From Flavobacterium lotistagni (GTDB lineage Bacteria > Bacteroidota > Bacteroidia > Flavobacteriales > Flavobacteriaceae): a stretch of 64,000 bases of DNA. The position numbers and the translations under genes were made by a program. This document shows positions 53,653-62,765 of the stretch, one piece after another; the stretch's first letter is position 1, and every line of letters starts with the position of its first letter. The notes beneath the pieces were generated by a model. It was given only the letters and a program-made list of their open reading frames with translations, searched no databases and was not told where the DNA came from. Location: contig NZ_JAAJBU010000001.1 of the NCBI RefSeq assembly GCF_011392125.1, positions 124,001-188,000 of the forward strand, written 5' to 3'.

Positions 53653-53711
53653 GCAGGAAACCGTTCACCTCCGGATGAAATTAAAAGCAAAATAAATTCG
53701 CGATTCGGTCT

Positions 53712-53739
53712 TTGTAATTGGGATTTATTTTTACCTTTG
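53712..53739 (+). promoter_or_regulatory. Promoter of rpsO
   Basis: TTG (53712-53714), 17 bases, then TACCTTTG (53732-53739); good -33/-7 layout. Confidence 0.65.
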
Positions 53740-53795
53740 CGCACGAATTAGGAAAATCCTAATCGATACATAAAAATCATTTAAACAATATTGGC

Positions 53796-54065
53796 ATGTA
53801 CTTAACATCAGAAGTAAAAGCGGAAATTTTCGCAAAACACGGAGGAAAAGCAGAGAACACCGGTTCGGCTGAAGGGCAAATCGCCTTGTTCACTTTCCGC
53901 ATCAACCACCTTACGGAGCACTTGAAAAGAAACCGTCACGATTACAACACCGAGCGTTCGCTTGTGAAACTCGTAGGTAAAAGAAGGGCTTTGCTCGATT
54001 ATCTGAAGAAAACAGACATCAGCAGATACCGTGAGATCATTAAAGAATTGAATATCAGAAAATAA
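53796..54065 (+). CDS. rpsO: 30S ribosomal protein S15
   Basis: 89 residues, the usual length. Typical segments are GSAEGQIALFTFRINHLTEH, RHDYNTERSLVKLVGKRRAL and DYLKKTDISRYREIIKELNI. It binds 16S rRNA early in 30S assembly. pnp follows after a terminator, the common order. Confidence 0.97.
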   Translation: MYLTSEVKAEIFAKHGGKAENTGSAEGQIALFTFRINHLTEHLKRNRHDYNTERSLVKLVGKRRALLDYLKKTDISRYREIIKELNIRK

Positions 54066-54072
54066 TCAATCG

Positions 54073-54103
54073 AAAAAGAGGTGCCCACGCGCCTCTTTTT
54101 TTT
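54073..54103 (+). terminator. Terminator between rpsO and pnp
   Basis: AAAGAGG and CCTCTTT around a short loop, then eight or more T. It would separate or attenuate pnp transcription. Confidence 0.75.
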
Positions 54104-54203
54104 ACTACATATCGGCAAAAAAAAGTTTGGTTTTTCATTGGGTAACACAACAACTACAACAACAACACAACTACCCATTGTTTAATTAAGAGAATTAAAA
54201 TTT

Positions 54204-56432
54204 ATGATTCCAAACGTAAAGAAAGAAGTGATCGATTTAGGAGATGGCAGAAGCATCTCAATCGAGACAGGAAAATTAGCAAAACAAGCCGACGGTTCGG
54301 TTGTGGTGCGCTGCGGCGACTGTATGCTCTTGGCAACAGCGGTATCGGCAAGAACGGCAAACCCAGGCGTAGACTTTTTGCCTCTTACGGTAGATTACCG
54401 CGAGAAATTTGCAGCAGCAGGGCGTTTCCCTGGCGGTTTCTTCAAAAGAGAAGCACGTCCGAGCGATGCCGAAGTATTGACCATGCGATTGGTTGACCGT
54501 GTATTGCGCCCGTTATTCCCAGATGATTACCACGCAGAAACGCAGGTCATGATTCAATTGATGTCGCACGACGAAAGTGTTATGCCTGATGCACTAGCTG
54601 GTTTAGCAGCTTCAGCAGCTTTGGCAGTGTCGGACATTCCGTTCTACAACCTGATTTCAGAAGTGCGTGTAGCACGTGTAGACGGAAAACTGATGATCAA
54701 CCCAAGCAAAGAACAATTAGAGCAGTCAGACATCGATATGATGATTGGTGCCTCATTAGATTCTGTGGCGATGGTGGAAGGCGAGATGAAAGAAATCTCA
54801 GAAGCCGAAATGATCGAAGCCATCAAATTTGCACACGAAGCCATTAAAGTTCAAATCCACGCACAACAGCGCCTTAGAGAAGCAGTAGGCACACCGGCAT
54901 ACCGCGAATATGAAGGCGAAGTGGAAGACGAAGCTATTTACGCTAAAGTAAAAGCAGCGGCTTACGATAAATATTATGCGATTGCTCAGGAAGCATCGGC
55001 CAAAAGCGAAAGAAGCGAGAAATTCTCTTTAGTAAAAGACGAAGTAAAAGCTTTGTGGAGCGAAGAAGAATACGCCGAAAATGCCGACTTGGCAGAACTC
55101 GTAGGCAAATACATCTACAAAACCCAGAAAGAGGCAGTTCGTAACGTTATCCTTGAAAAAGGTATCCGCCTCGATGGTAGAAAAACTACAGAAATCAGAC
55201 CGATCTGGTGCGAAGTAGATTACTTGCCATCAGCACACGGTTCGTCTTTGTTCACCAGAGGAGAAACCCAAGCTTTGGCAACGGTAACTTTGGGAACTTC
55301 CAGAGAAGCTAACATTATTGATTCACCATCAGAGCAAGGAGAAGAAAGATTCTACTTGCACTATAATTTCCCGCCATTCTCAACCGGTGAAGCCCGCCCG
55401 CTCAGAGGCACTTCACGTCGCGAAGTAGGACACGGAAATCTGGCACAACGCGCCTTGAAAAACATGGTACCGGCCGATTGCCCTTACACCATTAGAATTG
55501 TATCGGAAGTATTGGAATCCAACGGTTCGTCGTCGATGGCTACCGTTTGTGCCGGAACAATGGCGCTCATGGATGCCGGAGTTCAAATGACCAAACCAGT
55601 TTCTGGAATAGCAATGGGATTGATTACTGACGGACAGAATTTCGCTGTACTTTCAGATATCTTGGGCGACGAAGACCACTTAGGAGACATGGACTTCAAG
55701 GTGACTGGAACCAAAGACGGAATTACTGCTTGTCAAATGGATATCAAAATTGACGGTTTGCGCTACGACATCATGGAGCAAGCGCTCAACCAAGCGCGTG
55801 AAGGCCGTATGCACATCTTAGGTAAATTGGTAGAGACCATCAAAACGCCTAGAGCAGACGTTAAGAAACACGCACCAAAGATCATTATGAGAACCATTCC
55901 TGGAGCCTTCATCGGCGCGTTGATCGGACCTGGTGGAAAAGTGATTCAAGAATTACAGAAAGCTACCGGAACTACGATTGTTATTAACGAAGTCAATGAA
56001 GAAGGTGTCGTAGAAATCCTAGGAACCGATCCGGATGGAATCGCAGCAGTATTGGCGAAAATCGATTCTATCGTATTCAAGCCAGTTGTGGGTGAAACTT
56101 ACGAGGTAAAAGTCATCAAAATGCTCGATTTCGGAGCGGTGGTAGAATATACTCAAGCTCCCGGAAACGAAGTATTGCTTCACGTTTCGGAACTCGCTTG
56201 GGAACGCACCGAGAATGTGTCTGACATTGTAAAAATGGGCGATGTGTTTGAAGTAAAATACATGGGCATCGATCCTAAAACCAGAAAGGAAAGAGTTTCT
56301 AAAAAGGCTTTATTGCCGAGACCTCCAAGAGATGAAAACCGCCCACCTAGAGACGAAAATCGCCCTCCAAGAGATGGCAATCGCCCACAGAGAGATGGCA
56401 ACAGATCGCCAAGAGAAGAGAAAAAAGACTAA
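54204..56432 (+). CDS. pnp: Polyribonucleotide nucleotidyltransferase
   Basis: 742 residues. Two RNase PH-like cores ([37 protein letters not shown]) flank a helical linker. A KH domain ([20 protein letters not shown]) and an S1 domain ([20 protein letters not shown]) follow. It degrades RNA by phosphorolysis. The C-terminus has about five [14 protein letters not shown]-type repeats, a basic-acidic tail after the S1 domain. Confidence 0.97.
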   Translation: MIPNVKKEVIDLGDGRSISIETGKLAKQADGSVVVRCGDCMLLATAVSARTANPGVDFLPLTVDYREKFAAAGRFPGGFFKREARPSDAEVLTMRLVDRVLRPLFPDDYHAETQVMIQLMSHDESVMPDALAGLAASAALAVSDIPFYNLISEVRVARVDGKLMINPSKEQLEQSDIDMMIGASLDSVAMVEGEMKEISEAEMIEAIKFAHEAIKVQIHAQQRLREAVGTPAYREYEGEVEDEAIYAKVKAAAYDKYYAIAQEASAKSERSEKFSLVKDEVKALWSEEEYAENADLAELVGKYIYKTQKEAVRNVILEKGIRLDGRKTTEIRPIWCEVDYLPSAHGSSLFTRGETQALATVTLGTSREANIIDSPSEQGEERFYLHYNFPPFSTGEARPLRGTSRREVGHGNLAQRALKNMVPADCPYTIRIVSEVLESNGSSSMATVCAGTMALMDAGVQMTKPVSGIAMGLITDGQNFAVLSDILGDEDHLGDMDFKVTGTKDGITACQMDIKIDGLRYDIMEQALNQAREGRMHILGKLVETIKTPRADVKKHAPKIIMRTIPGAFIGALIGPGGKVIQELQKATGTTIVINEVNEEGVVEILGTDPDGIAAVLAKIDSIVFKPVVGETYEVKVIKMLDFGAVVEYTQAPGNEVLLHVSELAWERTENVSDIVKMGDVFEVKYMGIDPKTRKERVSKKALLPRPPRDENRPPRDENRPPRDGNRPQRDGNRSPREEKKD

Positions 56433-56455
56433 TTTTCTCCATTTCAAAACGATAG

Positions 56456-56494
56456 AAAAACCCGCTTTTCCAAAAACGAAAGGCGGGTTTTTTG
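56456..56494 (+). terminator. Terminator after pnp
   Basis: AAAACCCGC pairs with GCGGGTTTT, and the loop is bordered by CTTTT/AAAAGG-type bases; a T-run follows. Confidence 0.8.
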
Positions 56495-56611
56495 TTTCGG
56501 CTCTTTTCGACGATTTTAATTTGCGTTTATCGATTTTAACTAAATCCTTTTCCTGCAACCCACATAGAATGGCTATCTTTAGCTTCAACTAAACAACAAT
56601 CCTTAATTATT

Positions 56612-57304
56612 ATGAAAAAAATCTTTACCCTACTCTTAATTGGTATTTTTTGCATCGGTTGCTCAAGCGATTCAGATAGCAGCAGCAGTAGCAGTTTATC
56701 AAGTACTCCAATGGCTAAAGCTGAATTCGACACCAAAAATTTTGGGATTTACAAAGGCGTATTTAGCGGATCTTCAGGCACAGTACTGATTAACATTAAA
56801 AATGACAGCGACGTTATTAAAGCGGTTTTGGTGATTGACGGAACAACTTACAATTTCACTTGTACAGAAGACGCTACCTTAGGCCAAGCAATCACTGGTT
56901 TGACCTTTACTAGCGGCGACATGAGTTTTGATGTGAATGTATCGGCAACCGGTGATGATATCGCAGTGGTATCGTCGACCATTCCGGCGCATCCGGGTGC
57001 TACTTTTAATATCATTAAGGAATATTCAACTGATTTGGTGCGATGCTATCAAGGCACTTATACTGGCAGTGCCCAAGGTACGCTTAACTTGATTCTAATC
57101 GATCAGGAAATTTATGGGCTTTCACGTTCTAATGAAGAAGGAAGCGAAGCTCAATTTCTTAATGGCAGCTTTATTGAAAACCAAATTAATGGTAGCTTCA
57201 ACGGTGGTGGTTTTAGCGGTTCAATGTCTGGAAACAACATCAGCGGACAATGGCAAAACGACCTGCAAGAATCTGGCACCTGGACCGGGCGCCGAACTTT
57301 ATAG
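56612..57304 (+). CDS. Ser-rich lipoprotein of unknown function
   Basis: 230 residues with a lipobox ending IGC (Cys17), followed by a Ser/Asp-rich linker (SSDSDSSSSSSLSS). The rest is strand-rich with two similar parts: FGIYKGVFSGSSGTVLINIK and CYQGTYTGSAQGTLNLILID. Each opens with G-x-Y-x-G-x-(F/Y)-x-G-S. The end is SGQWQNDLQESGTWTGRRTL. It resembles the beta-barrel-like lipoproteins of Flavobacterium with no known function. It stands alone between two terminators. Confidence 0.7.
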   Translation: MKKIFTLLLIGIFCIGCSSDSDSSSSSSLSSTPMAKAEFDTKNFGIYKGVFSGSSGTVLINIKNDSDVIKAVLVIDGTTYNFTCTEDATLGQAITGLTFTSGDMSFDVNVSATGDDIAVVSSTIPAHPGATFNIIKEYSTDLVRCYQGTYTGSAQGTLNLILIDQEIYGLSRSNEEGSEAQFLNGSFIENQINGSFNGGGFSGSMSGNNISGQWQNDLQESGTWTGRRTL

Positions 57305-57328
57305 ACGCTCAGAGAAACTTAAAACACG

Positions 57329-57362
57329 AACCCATTTCAAATTCAGAAGTGGGTTTTTGTTT
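57329..57362 (+). terminator. Hairpin terminator
   Basis: AACCCATTTC and GAAGTGGGTT pair around a short loop, followed by TTTTGTTTTT. Confidence 0.7.
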
Positions 57363-57377
57363 TTAGAGGCTATGCAA

Positions 57378-57515
57378 TAGGGATGGAAGCAGTTGTCTGA
57401 GCTCTTTTTGCTTAGGGAAACTTCTTGAAAATCTAGTCTGAAATTTTTTAGAAAAAGCCCGAAACAGCAAGGGCAAAAAAGCGAGTGCGACAGCCCGGCC
57501 CAAAGGGATTGCCCC
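57378..57515 (+). repeat. Dispersed extragenic repeat, family B
   Basis: Starts ATAGGGATGGAAGC and ends GCGACAGCCCGGCCC...GGGATTGCCCC. A copy in the opposite orientation lies at 58863-58931. It fills most of the gap before rpoD, in which I see no gene. Confidence 0.5.
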
Positions 57516-57612
57516 AAAAATCACAATAAAAAAATAAAATTTCGCGCTTTTGTAACTTTATCGTAGCCCGCGCCGTACAAGCCGGGTATGCTCTAAAAAA
57601 AGAAACGAAAAC

Positions 57613-58476
57613 ATGAGACAACTTAAAATCACCAAGCAGGTAACCAATCGTGAAACCGCTTCCCTTGACAAGTATTTACAGGAGATCGGGAAAGTCGATT
57701 TGATTACCGCCGATGAAGAAGTAGAATTAGCACAACGCATCAAAGCCGGAGACCAACGCGCCTTAGAGAAACTCACCAAAGCGAACTTGCGTTTCGTGGT
57801 TTCGGTGGCCAAACAATATCAAAATCAAGGATTGACTTTGCCTGACTTAATTAACGAAGGCAACTTGGGTCTCATTAAAGCAGCACAACGTTTTGATGAA
57901 ACCCGCGGTTTTAAATTCATTTCCTACGCCGTATGGTGGATTCGTCAATCGATTCTGCAAGCTTTGGCCGAACAATCACGTATCGTTCGTTTGCCGTTGA
58001 ACAAAATCGGTTCGATTAACAAAATCAATAAAATGTATGCGTTGCTTGAACAATCCAACGAGCGCCCGCCGTCTGCCGAAGAAATTGCCAAAGAACTAGA
58101 CATGACCGTGAACGATGTCAAGGAAAGCATGAAAAATTCCGGTCGTCACTTGTCGATGGATGCGCCGCTGGTTGAAGGAGAAGATTCAAACTTATACGAC
58201 GTTTTACGTTCAGGCGAATCTCCGAACCCGGACAGAGAATTGATCCACGAATCATTGCGCACCGAAATCGAGCGTTCATTGGAAACATTAACGCCTCGGG
58301 AAGCAGACGTGGTAAGATTGTACTTCGGACTCGGCGACCAACACCCGATGACGCTTGAAGAAATTGGCGAAACTTTTGACTTAACGCGTGAGCGTGTGCG
58401 CCAAATCAAAGAAAAAGCCATTCGCAGGTTGAAACACACCTCCAGAAGCAAGATTCTTAAAACCTACTTAGGATAA
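57613..58476 (+). CDS. rpoD: Primary RNA polymerase sigma factor RpoD (short Bacteroidota type)
   Basis: 287 residues. Region 1.2 ([20 protein letters not shown]), regions 2.1-2.4 ([59 protein letters not shown]), region 3 and region 4.2 ([19 protein letters not shown]) are all present. Region 1.1 and the non-conserved insert are absent, as usual in Bacteroidota. This factor reads TAnnTTTG -7 boxes. A terminator follows. Confidence 0.95.
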   Translation: MRQLKITKQVTNRETASLDKYLQEIGKVDLITADEEVELAQRIKAGDQRALEKLTKANLRFVVSVAKQYQNQGLTLPDLINEGNLGLIKAAQRFDETRGFKFISYAVWWIRQSILQALAEQSRIVRLPLNKIGSINKINKMYALLEQSNERPPSAEEIAKELDMTVNDVKESMKNSGRHLSMDAPLVEGEDSNLYDVLRSGESPNPDRELIHESLRTEIERSLETLTPREADVVRLYFGLGDQHPMTLEEIGETFDLTRERVRQIKEKAIRRLKHTSRSKILKTYLG

Positions 58477-58584
58477 GTTTCAAAATACCCATTTTCTCGG
58501 GCGAGAATTTGGAATTCAAGTTGAAATTTATACTTTTACCGCAACAACAGTCTGATTAACTGTTCGTTTTTTGATTGATGATTG

Positions 58585-58617
58585 AAACTCCGGCTGATTA
58601 CCGGAGTTTTGTTTTTA
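58585..58617 (+). terminator. Terminator after rpoD
   Basis: AAACTCCGG and CCGGAGTTT around a 7-base loop, followed by T-rich sequence. Confidence 0.85.
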
Positions 58618-58735
58618 TTATATCTTGCCGGTTGAGCATTTGTGAAAACACCGGTCAGTTCGCACTTTGTGCTCGGGTATAGCTTCGCTCAGTTCGCTAT
58701 CGCTCGTGTCCGGAGTTTTGCTTTTTCTAATGCTT
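58618..58735. repeat. Repeat with a second terminator half
   Basis: This stretch ends in CCGGAGTTTTGCTTTTT, a near copy of the right arm and T-run of the rpoD terminator. Between the two lie CACTTTGTGCTCGGG, GCTTCGCTCAGTTCGCTA and TCGCTCGTG, short GC-rich repeated words. I infer a repeat element inserted in or duplicated with the terminator. Confidence 0.4.
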
Positions 58736-58769
58736 CTTTCAATTTCAAAATAATTATATACTACTAGAA

Positions 58770-58832
58770 CTTTGCGCCTTTGCGTCTTTGCGAGCGTTAT
58801 TTTTGGGCTCGCAAAGACGCAAAGGCGCAAAG
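58770..58832. repeat. 26-bp perfect inverted repeat
   Basis: Left arm 58770-58795 and right arm 58807-58832 are exact reverse complements with an 11-base loop. The arms are made of TTTGCG words (TTTGCGCCTTTGCGTCTTTG). They would form a very stable hairpin or cruciform. It lies in the 536-base gene-free gap between rpoD and rpe. Confidence 0.85.
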
Positions 58833-58862
58833 CAATAATTTGGAAATGTTTATTTAATATTT

Positions 58863-58931
58863 AGGGCGTGCCCACAAGGGTCAGGCTGTCCGCAGTGCAC
58901 GGCACTTAGCTCCCATCCTTCACGCAACCCG
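58863..58931 (-). repeat. Dispersed extragenic repeat, family B
   Basis: On the minus strand it starts GCGTGAAGGATGGGAGC and ends GCGGACAGCCTGACCC...GGGCACGCCC, matching the copy at 57378-57515. Confidence 0.5.
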
Positions 58932-58982
58932 AGGCACCAACAACTTTTCTGCATAACCAAATTACCGCATCCACAAAAACCT

Positions 58983-58990
58983 TATTTTTG
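58983..58990 (+). promoter_or_regulatory. TAnnTTTG -7 promoter box of rpe
   Basis: TATTTTTG, 22 bases before the rpe ATG. No clear -33 TTG. Confidence 0.45.
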
Positions 58991-59012
58991 CACCATCAAC
59001 ACAACTACTACT

Positions 59013-59675
59013 ATGAGCAATACCATCATCGCCCCGTCGATTCTAGCCGCTGATTTCGCGAACCTGCAACGCGATATTGAAATGATCAACCAATCACAAG
59101 CCGACTGGTTCCACATCGACATCATGGACGGTGTTTTCGTGCCGAATATTTCCTTCGGTATGCCCGTTTTGGAAGCCATCACCAAACACGCAAAAAAAAC
59201 CATCGACGTGCATTTGATGATCATCGACCCAGACCGTTATATCAAAACCTTTGCAGATTTGGGTGCCAATATCCTGAGTGTGCATTATGAAGCCTGCAAT
59301 CACCTGCATCGCACAATACAAGCAATTAAAGCAGAAGGCATGAAAGCCGGAGTGGTTTTGAATCCGCACACGAATGTAGATTTGCTCGAAGACTTAATCA
59401 GCGACATCGATTTGGTTTGCATTATGAGCGTGAATCCTGGTTTCGGCGGGCAATCGTTTATCGAGAATAGCTACACCAAAATCGAAAAACTCAAAGCGAT
59501 GATCAGCCGTAAAAATGCGTCTACACTCATCGAGGTAGATGGCGGTGTGACCAACAAAAACGCCGCACAACTCGTGGCTGCCGGCGCTGATGTTTTAGTA
59601 GCTGGAAATTTTGTTTTTAAAGCAGAAAACCCTACCCAAACCATTGCTGATTTGAAGCAACTGACTTCAAAGTAA
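59013..59675 (+). CDS. rpe: Ribulose-phosphate 3-epimerase
   Basis: 220 residues, normal length. It converts ribulose 5-phosphate to xylulose 5-phosphate in the pentose phosphate pathway. The (beta/alpha)8 motifs are IIAPSILAADFANLQRDIEM, ADWFHIDIMDGVFVPNISFG, TIDVHLMIIDPDRY, IMSVNPGFGGQSFIENSYTK and IEVDGGVTNKNAAQLVAAGA, including the metal-binding His and Asp residues. Its stop directly abuts that of the opposite-strand secreted protein. Confidence 0.97.
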   Translation: MSNTIIAPSILAADFANLQRDIEMINQSQADWFHIDIMDGVFVPNISFGMPVLEAITKHAKKTIDVHLMIIDPDRYIKTFADLGANILSVHYEACNHLHRTIQAIKAEGMKAGVVLNPHTNVDLLEDLISDIDLVCIMSVNPGFGGQSFIENSYTKIEKLKAMISRKNASTLIEVDGGVTNKNAAQLVAAGADVLVAGNFVFKAENPTQTIADLKQLTSK

Positions 59676-61610
59676 TTATTCCTTGATGATTTTAATGACT
59701 TGTGATTTATTGTCAGATTCGAGTTTAACGAAATAGTTTCCAGTTCTGAGTTGGCTCATCGGCAAACTGAACTCTAGAGTATTTATGTTTTGCTGCAAGA
59801 TTTTTTGACCTATGAGATTCAATACCGTCACTTTCAGAATCTTGTCTTTAGACGAAATCTGTAGCGCTTCACCAACCGGATTTGGGCCAAATTTCAAATC
59901 TTTGAAAGCAAAAGTATCATTTGCAAGAAATTGTATCGTGATGCTAAAGGCGGACGGACTTTCATGCCCGTTGATAGTTTGTGTCGCGTAGTACGTAACA
60001 CCTTCTTGTAGAACCGTGCTTAAAGGTAGCGGCACCGAATTCGGCCCTCTGTTCAACGAATCATACCATTGGATATTTTGTCCATACACTACCACGTCGG
60101 CCAAAGTTTGCCCCAAAGTAAAAGTTTGATTCGGATCGCCTACCGGAGCCGGAACTGGTGTTTCGAAAACATGAAATTCTGAAGATTCCGTAGTACAACC
60201 GCCCATTAAATGGGTCACCTTTACCGTATAAGAATGTACCCCTTGAACCGTGGTATTGACCAAATAGGTCGGCCCATTTGCCCCAAGGATATCGTTTCCG
60301 AACAATGCCCATTGATAGCTATAATTGCCTGACATGGTTGCATTAAGCAGTAGAGTTTGAGCGACTTGATTTCCATCAACATAAATATAATCCACGTTAT
60401 TATCTGTAGCAATTACTGGTATTGTGGTTGGAATAACTGTTACTTGAAAAGCATCTTCAACTGAACTGCAAGAATTACTTAAGTACACATATATCATACT
60501 GCTAGCGGTAATCACATCTCCAGCTTGAAGCATCGGCCCATTGCCGCCTGAGAGCAAATAATAATTTCCTTGTTGCAATGGCGGTAATGTATACTGATCA
60601 CAAACAGTAACATCCGGCATTGGCATAACCACCAAAGGAGGTAATACATTGATACCTGCACATCCACTTAGGCTTGTAGTACAATTTAAAATACCACTAC
60701 TGGTAACACTCACTAAACAAAACATGCTACTAGCACTTAATGCTGGGGTAACTATGGTAGCGGTTCCTGAAGCATTTAAAACAATCATCTGCATTGGGCC
60801 ACTGTTATAGGTGTAAGTGACTACCGCGTTTGGAGTTCCGTTAAAGTTGACCGTCGCAGACTGCCCTTGACAAATCGGAGAAGTGGCCGAAATCGTGGCG
60901 GTAGGCGATGGATTTACTGTAAAAAAATCTGTTCTTGGTATCGCACATTGCCCGGCATCTGGGGTAAAAGTATAAGCACCGCTGGTAGTGACAACCGATG
61001 GATTCCAGCTCCCTGTGATTCCGTTGAGCGAAGTAGTAGGCAAAGTGGGTGCTGTGCCTTGGCAAAAACTATTGCCGTTAAAACCAAACTCGGGCTGAAT
61101 AGTATCTTCAATAAAGATGGTAATGCTGGTGGTATTGGCGCATTGGCTAGCGTCTGGTGTAAAAGTATATGTCGTCGTGAACTGGTTGTTAATTGCGGGC
61201 GACCAAGTACCGGTTATGCCATTATCAGAAGTGACCGGAAAATTCGGGATCTGACTTTCTGTACAATAATTGGTAGGGAACGAGAACATCGGAATCATCT
61301 CTGCCAATATAACCACCGTTGTCGTACATACAAACGCAGGGTCTTCTGGAGTTGAGGCAATAGTGTAATTCACCGTAAATGTCCCTGCTGCGCTTTGCCC
61401 GGGCGATATGGTTCCCGTAACTGGATTGATAACTAAGCCCGGTGTGGCAGAAAAAGTGCCGCCAGTTGTTCCCTCAAGGATGACCTGTAAATCTCCCCAT
61501 CCAGTACACCAAGGATATGGATAGTAAATCGTCGCGTTGGGCGGTGCGGCTGCTTTGGCTACAGAGAAGATTAATATTAAAAACAAACTGAATGGCAATT
61601 TTATCTTCAT
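59676..61610 (-). CDS. Type IX secreted protein with Ig-like repeats
   Basis: 644 residues from the ATG at 61610, which begins a signal peptide (MKIKLPFSLFLILIFSVAKA); an upstream ATG at 61637 adds nine residues. The body has several repeats of roughly 60-90 residues with strand patterns such as NGITGTWSPAINNQFTTTYT and LNGITGSWNPSVVTTSGAYT, each with Cys pairs (DASQCANTTSI, DAGQCAIPRTD). Ig-like segments follow. The last 75 residues are a type IX sorting domain (FGPNPVGEALQISSKDKILK, LRTGNYFVKLESDNKSQVIK). It is exported by the gldKLMN-type system. Adhesion or surface structure is likely. Confidence 0.88.
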   Translation of the reverse strand: MKIKLPFSLFLILIFSVAKAAAPPNATIYYPYPWCTGWGDLQVILEGTTGGTFSATPGLVINPVTGTISPGQSAAGTFTVNYTIASTPEDPAFVCTTTVVILAEMIPMFSFPTNYCTESQIPNFPVTSDNGITGTWSPAINNQFTTTYTFTPDASQCANTTSITIFIEDTIQPEFGFNGNSFCQGTAPTLPTTSLNGITGSWNPSVVTTSGAYTFTPDAGQCAIPRTDFFTVNPSPTATISATSPICQGQSATVNFNGTPNAVVTYTYNSGPMQMIVLNASGTATIVTPALSASSMFCLVSVTSSGILNCTTSLSGCAGINVLPPLVVMPMPDVTVCDQYTLPPLQQGNYYLLSGGNGPMLQAGDVITASSMIYVYLSNSCSSVEDAFQVTVIPTTIPVIATDNNVDYIYVDGNQVAQTLLLNATMSGNYSYQWALFGNDILGANGPTYLVNTTVQGVHSYTVKVTHLMGGCTTESSEFHVFETPVPAPVGDPNQTFTLGQTLADVVVYGQNIQWYDSLNRGPNSVPLPLSTVLQEGVTYYATQTINGHESPSAFSITIQFLANDTFAFKDLKFGPNPVGEALQISSKDKILKVTVLNLIGQKILQQNINTLEFSLPMSQLRTGNYFVKLESDNKSQVIKIIKE

Positions 61611-61634
61611 AAGGTTTTGATTTTTAGTCTGATT

Positions 61635-61642
61635 CAAAGATA
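61635..61642 (-). promoter_or_regulatory. TAnnTTTG -7 promoter box
   Basis: TATCTTTG on the minus strand, 24 bases before the ATG at 61610, supporting that start. Confidence 0.5.
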
Positions 61643-61671
61643 GATAAATAAGGAATCTATGCTATTTTAAT

Positions 61672-61712
61672 ATAAAAAAAACAGGAAAAAGTCCGAATGC
61701 TTTCTCCTGTTT
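61672..61712 (-). terminator. Terminator of the CBS-domain gene
   Basis: AACAGGA and TCCTGTT pair, with flanking AAAAG/CTTT also able to pair. On the minus strand a T-run follows. It stops transcription between the CBS gene and the secreted-protein gene. Confidence 0.7.
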
Positions 61713-61751
61713 CGCCAATTCTACCAATTAGATAAATAAATGAAAAATAAA

Positions 61752-62171
61752 CTAATACTGTTCAATCAGGTAACGAATCAAATCTGTAGTAGAAACAATC
61801 CCTACCAACAACTCGCCCTCCACGACCGGCAAAGCGTGAAATTCGTTAACCGACAGAATTTCTGCAGCTTCCTTAATGGTGGTTTCGGGAGTAATGGTGA
61901 CTAACTTGCGAGCCATGACCTGTTCAATCGAAAACATATTGTATACCGTCACATCTACCGCGATTTCATTTTCATCCACCGCGTCGGCATAGGCAATCCT
62001 GAGAAGGTCGGTATAACTGAGCATACCCAGAATTTTATTGCCGTTGACCACGGGAATATGACGGATATGGTGTTTTTTAAAAAGTGCCTCGGCTTTGGTC
62101 AAGTCATCAGAAAGGTTAAGCTTGATAAGATTTTTGGACATAATGGTCGATACCGGAACGCGTTGTTTCAT
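61752..62171 (-). CDS. Two-CBS-domain protein
   Basis: 139 residues made of two CBS repeats: VSTIMSKNLIKLNLSDDLTK ... HIRHIPVVNGNKILGMLSYT, and VEQV-like QVMARKLVTITPETTIKEAA ... EFHALPVVEGELLVGIVSTT. It has no other domain. CBS pairs bind adenosine nucleotides and regulate partners; the target is not evident. Confidence 0.9.
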   Translation of the reverse strand: MKQRVPVSTIMSKNLIKLNLSDDLTKAEALFKKHHIRHIPVVNGNKILGMLSYTDLLRIAYADAVDENEIAVDVTVYNMFSIEQVMARKLVTITPETTIKEAAEILSVNEFHALPVVEGELLVGIVSTTDLIRYLIEQY

Positions 62172-62305
62172 AATACTGAATTTTAGGTTACAGTATTAAA
62201 ATTACGATTTAGCCGATTGACAGAAGATGATTAATATCAGGTAATCGAAAGTTGTCTGTGATGATTGCTTTTTGATATTAAAGAGATCAAATTACCTGCG
62301 TACAA

Positions 62306-62583
62306 GATTGACTGCGCCGGGCCTCAAATGCTCCGCTTTGAAAAACAAACTGCTCTAAGAAAATGCTCAAGCGAGCTTGGAACTTGTTCTAGTTTTGACA
62401 CGAGAGGATTGACTACGTCGGGCCTCAAATGCTCCGCTTTGAAAAACCTAACACCCTAAGAAAATACTCAAGCGAGCTTGGAACTTGTTCTAGTTTTGAC
62501 ACGAGAGGATTGACTACGTCGGGCCTCAAATGCTCCGCTTTGAAAAACCTAACACCCTAAGAAAATACTCAAGCGAGCTTGGA
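62306..62583. repeat. Tandem array of a 101-bp unit, about 2.75 copies
   Basis: Unit starts at 62306, 62407 and 62508, exactly 101 bases apart. Each begins GATTGACT and contains GGGCCTCAAATGCTCCGC, TTTGAAAAAC and CTCAAGCGAGCTTGGA. Copies two and three are almost identical; copy one differs at several positions. The third copy is cut by the right arm of a hairpin. No real gene is seen here. Confidence 0.85.
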
Positions 62584-62607
62584 TATTTTCTTAGGGTGTT
62601 AGGTTTT
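62544..62607 (-). terminator. 24-bp perfect hairpin after tRNA-Arg
   Basis: Left arm 62544-62567 and right arm 62584-62607 are exact reverse complements (core TAACACCCTAAGAAAAT). The 16-base loop contains a further CAAGC-GA-GCTTG pair. On the minus strand a short T-run follows. It starts 6 bases after the tRNA-Arg 3' end, so it is probably its terminator. Confidence 0.75.
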
Positions 62608-62612
62608 ATTCG

Positions 62613-62684
62613 TGACCGCGGGAGGACTCGAACCTCCATCATCAGAACCGGAATCTGACATTCTATCCGTTGAACTACGCAGCC
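62613..62684 (-). tRNA. tRNA-Arg (CCG)
   Basis: Cloverleaf on the minus strand: acceptor GGCTGCG with CGCGGTC (two G:T pairs), D arm GTTC-AACGGATA-GAAT, anticodon arm TCAGA-TTCCGGT-TCTGA, T arm GAGG-TTCGAGT-CCTC. Anticodon CCG reads CGG arginine codons. CCA is not encoded. Confidence 0.88.
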
Positions 62685-62765
62685 GTTTTTTGGGGATTGT
62701 AAGACTGTAAGATTTTGAGACTTTAGGATGATCAATCTTATAGTTCTGTAATCTTAAAATCCTAT

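Noticed and set aside
60867..61355. 162-codon plus-strand open frame inside the Ig-like secreted protein
   Set aside because: It is antisense to clear repeats with a sorting domain; the Arg/Gly/Cys-rich product reflects the complement of Thr/Pro-rich coding sequence.
62306..62583. CRISPR-like direct repeats
   Set aside because: The unit is 101 bases repeated head to tail with no unique spacers between repeats, and there are no cas genes.
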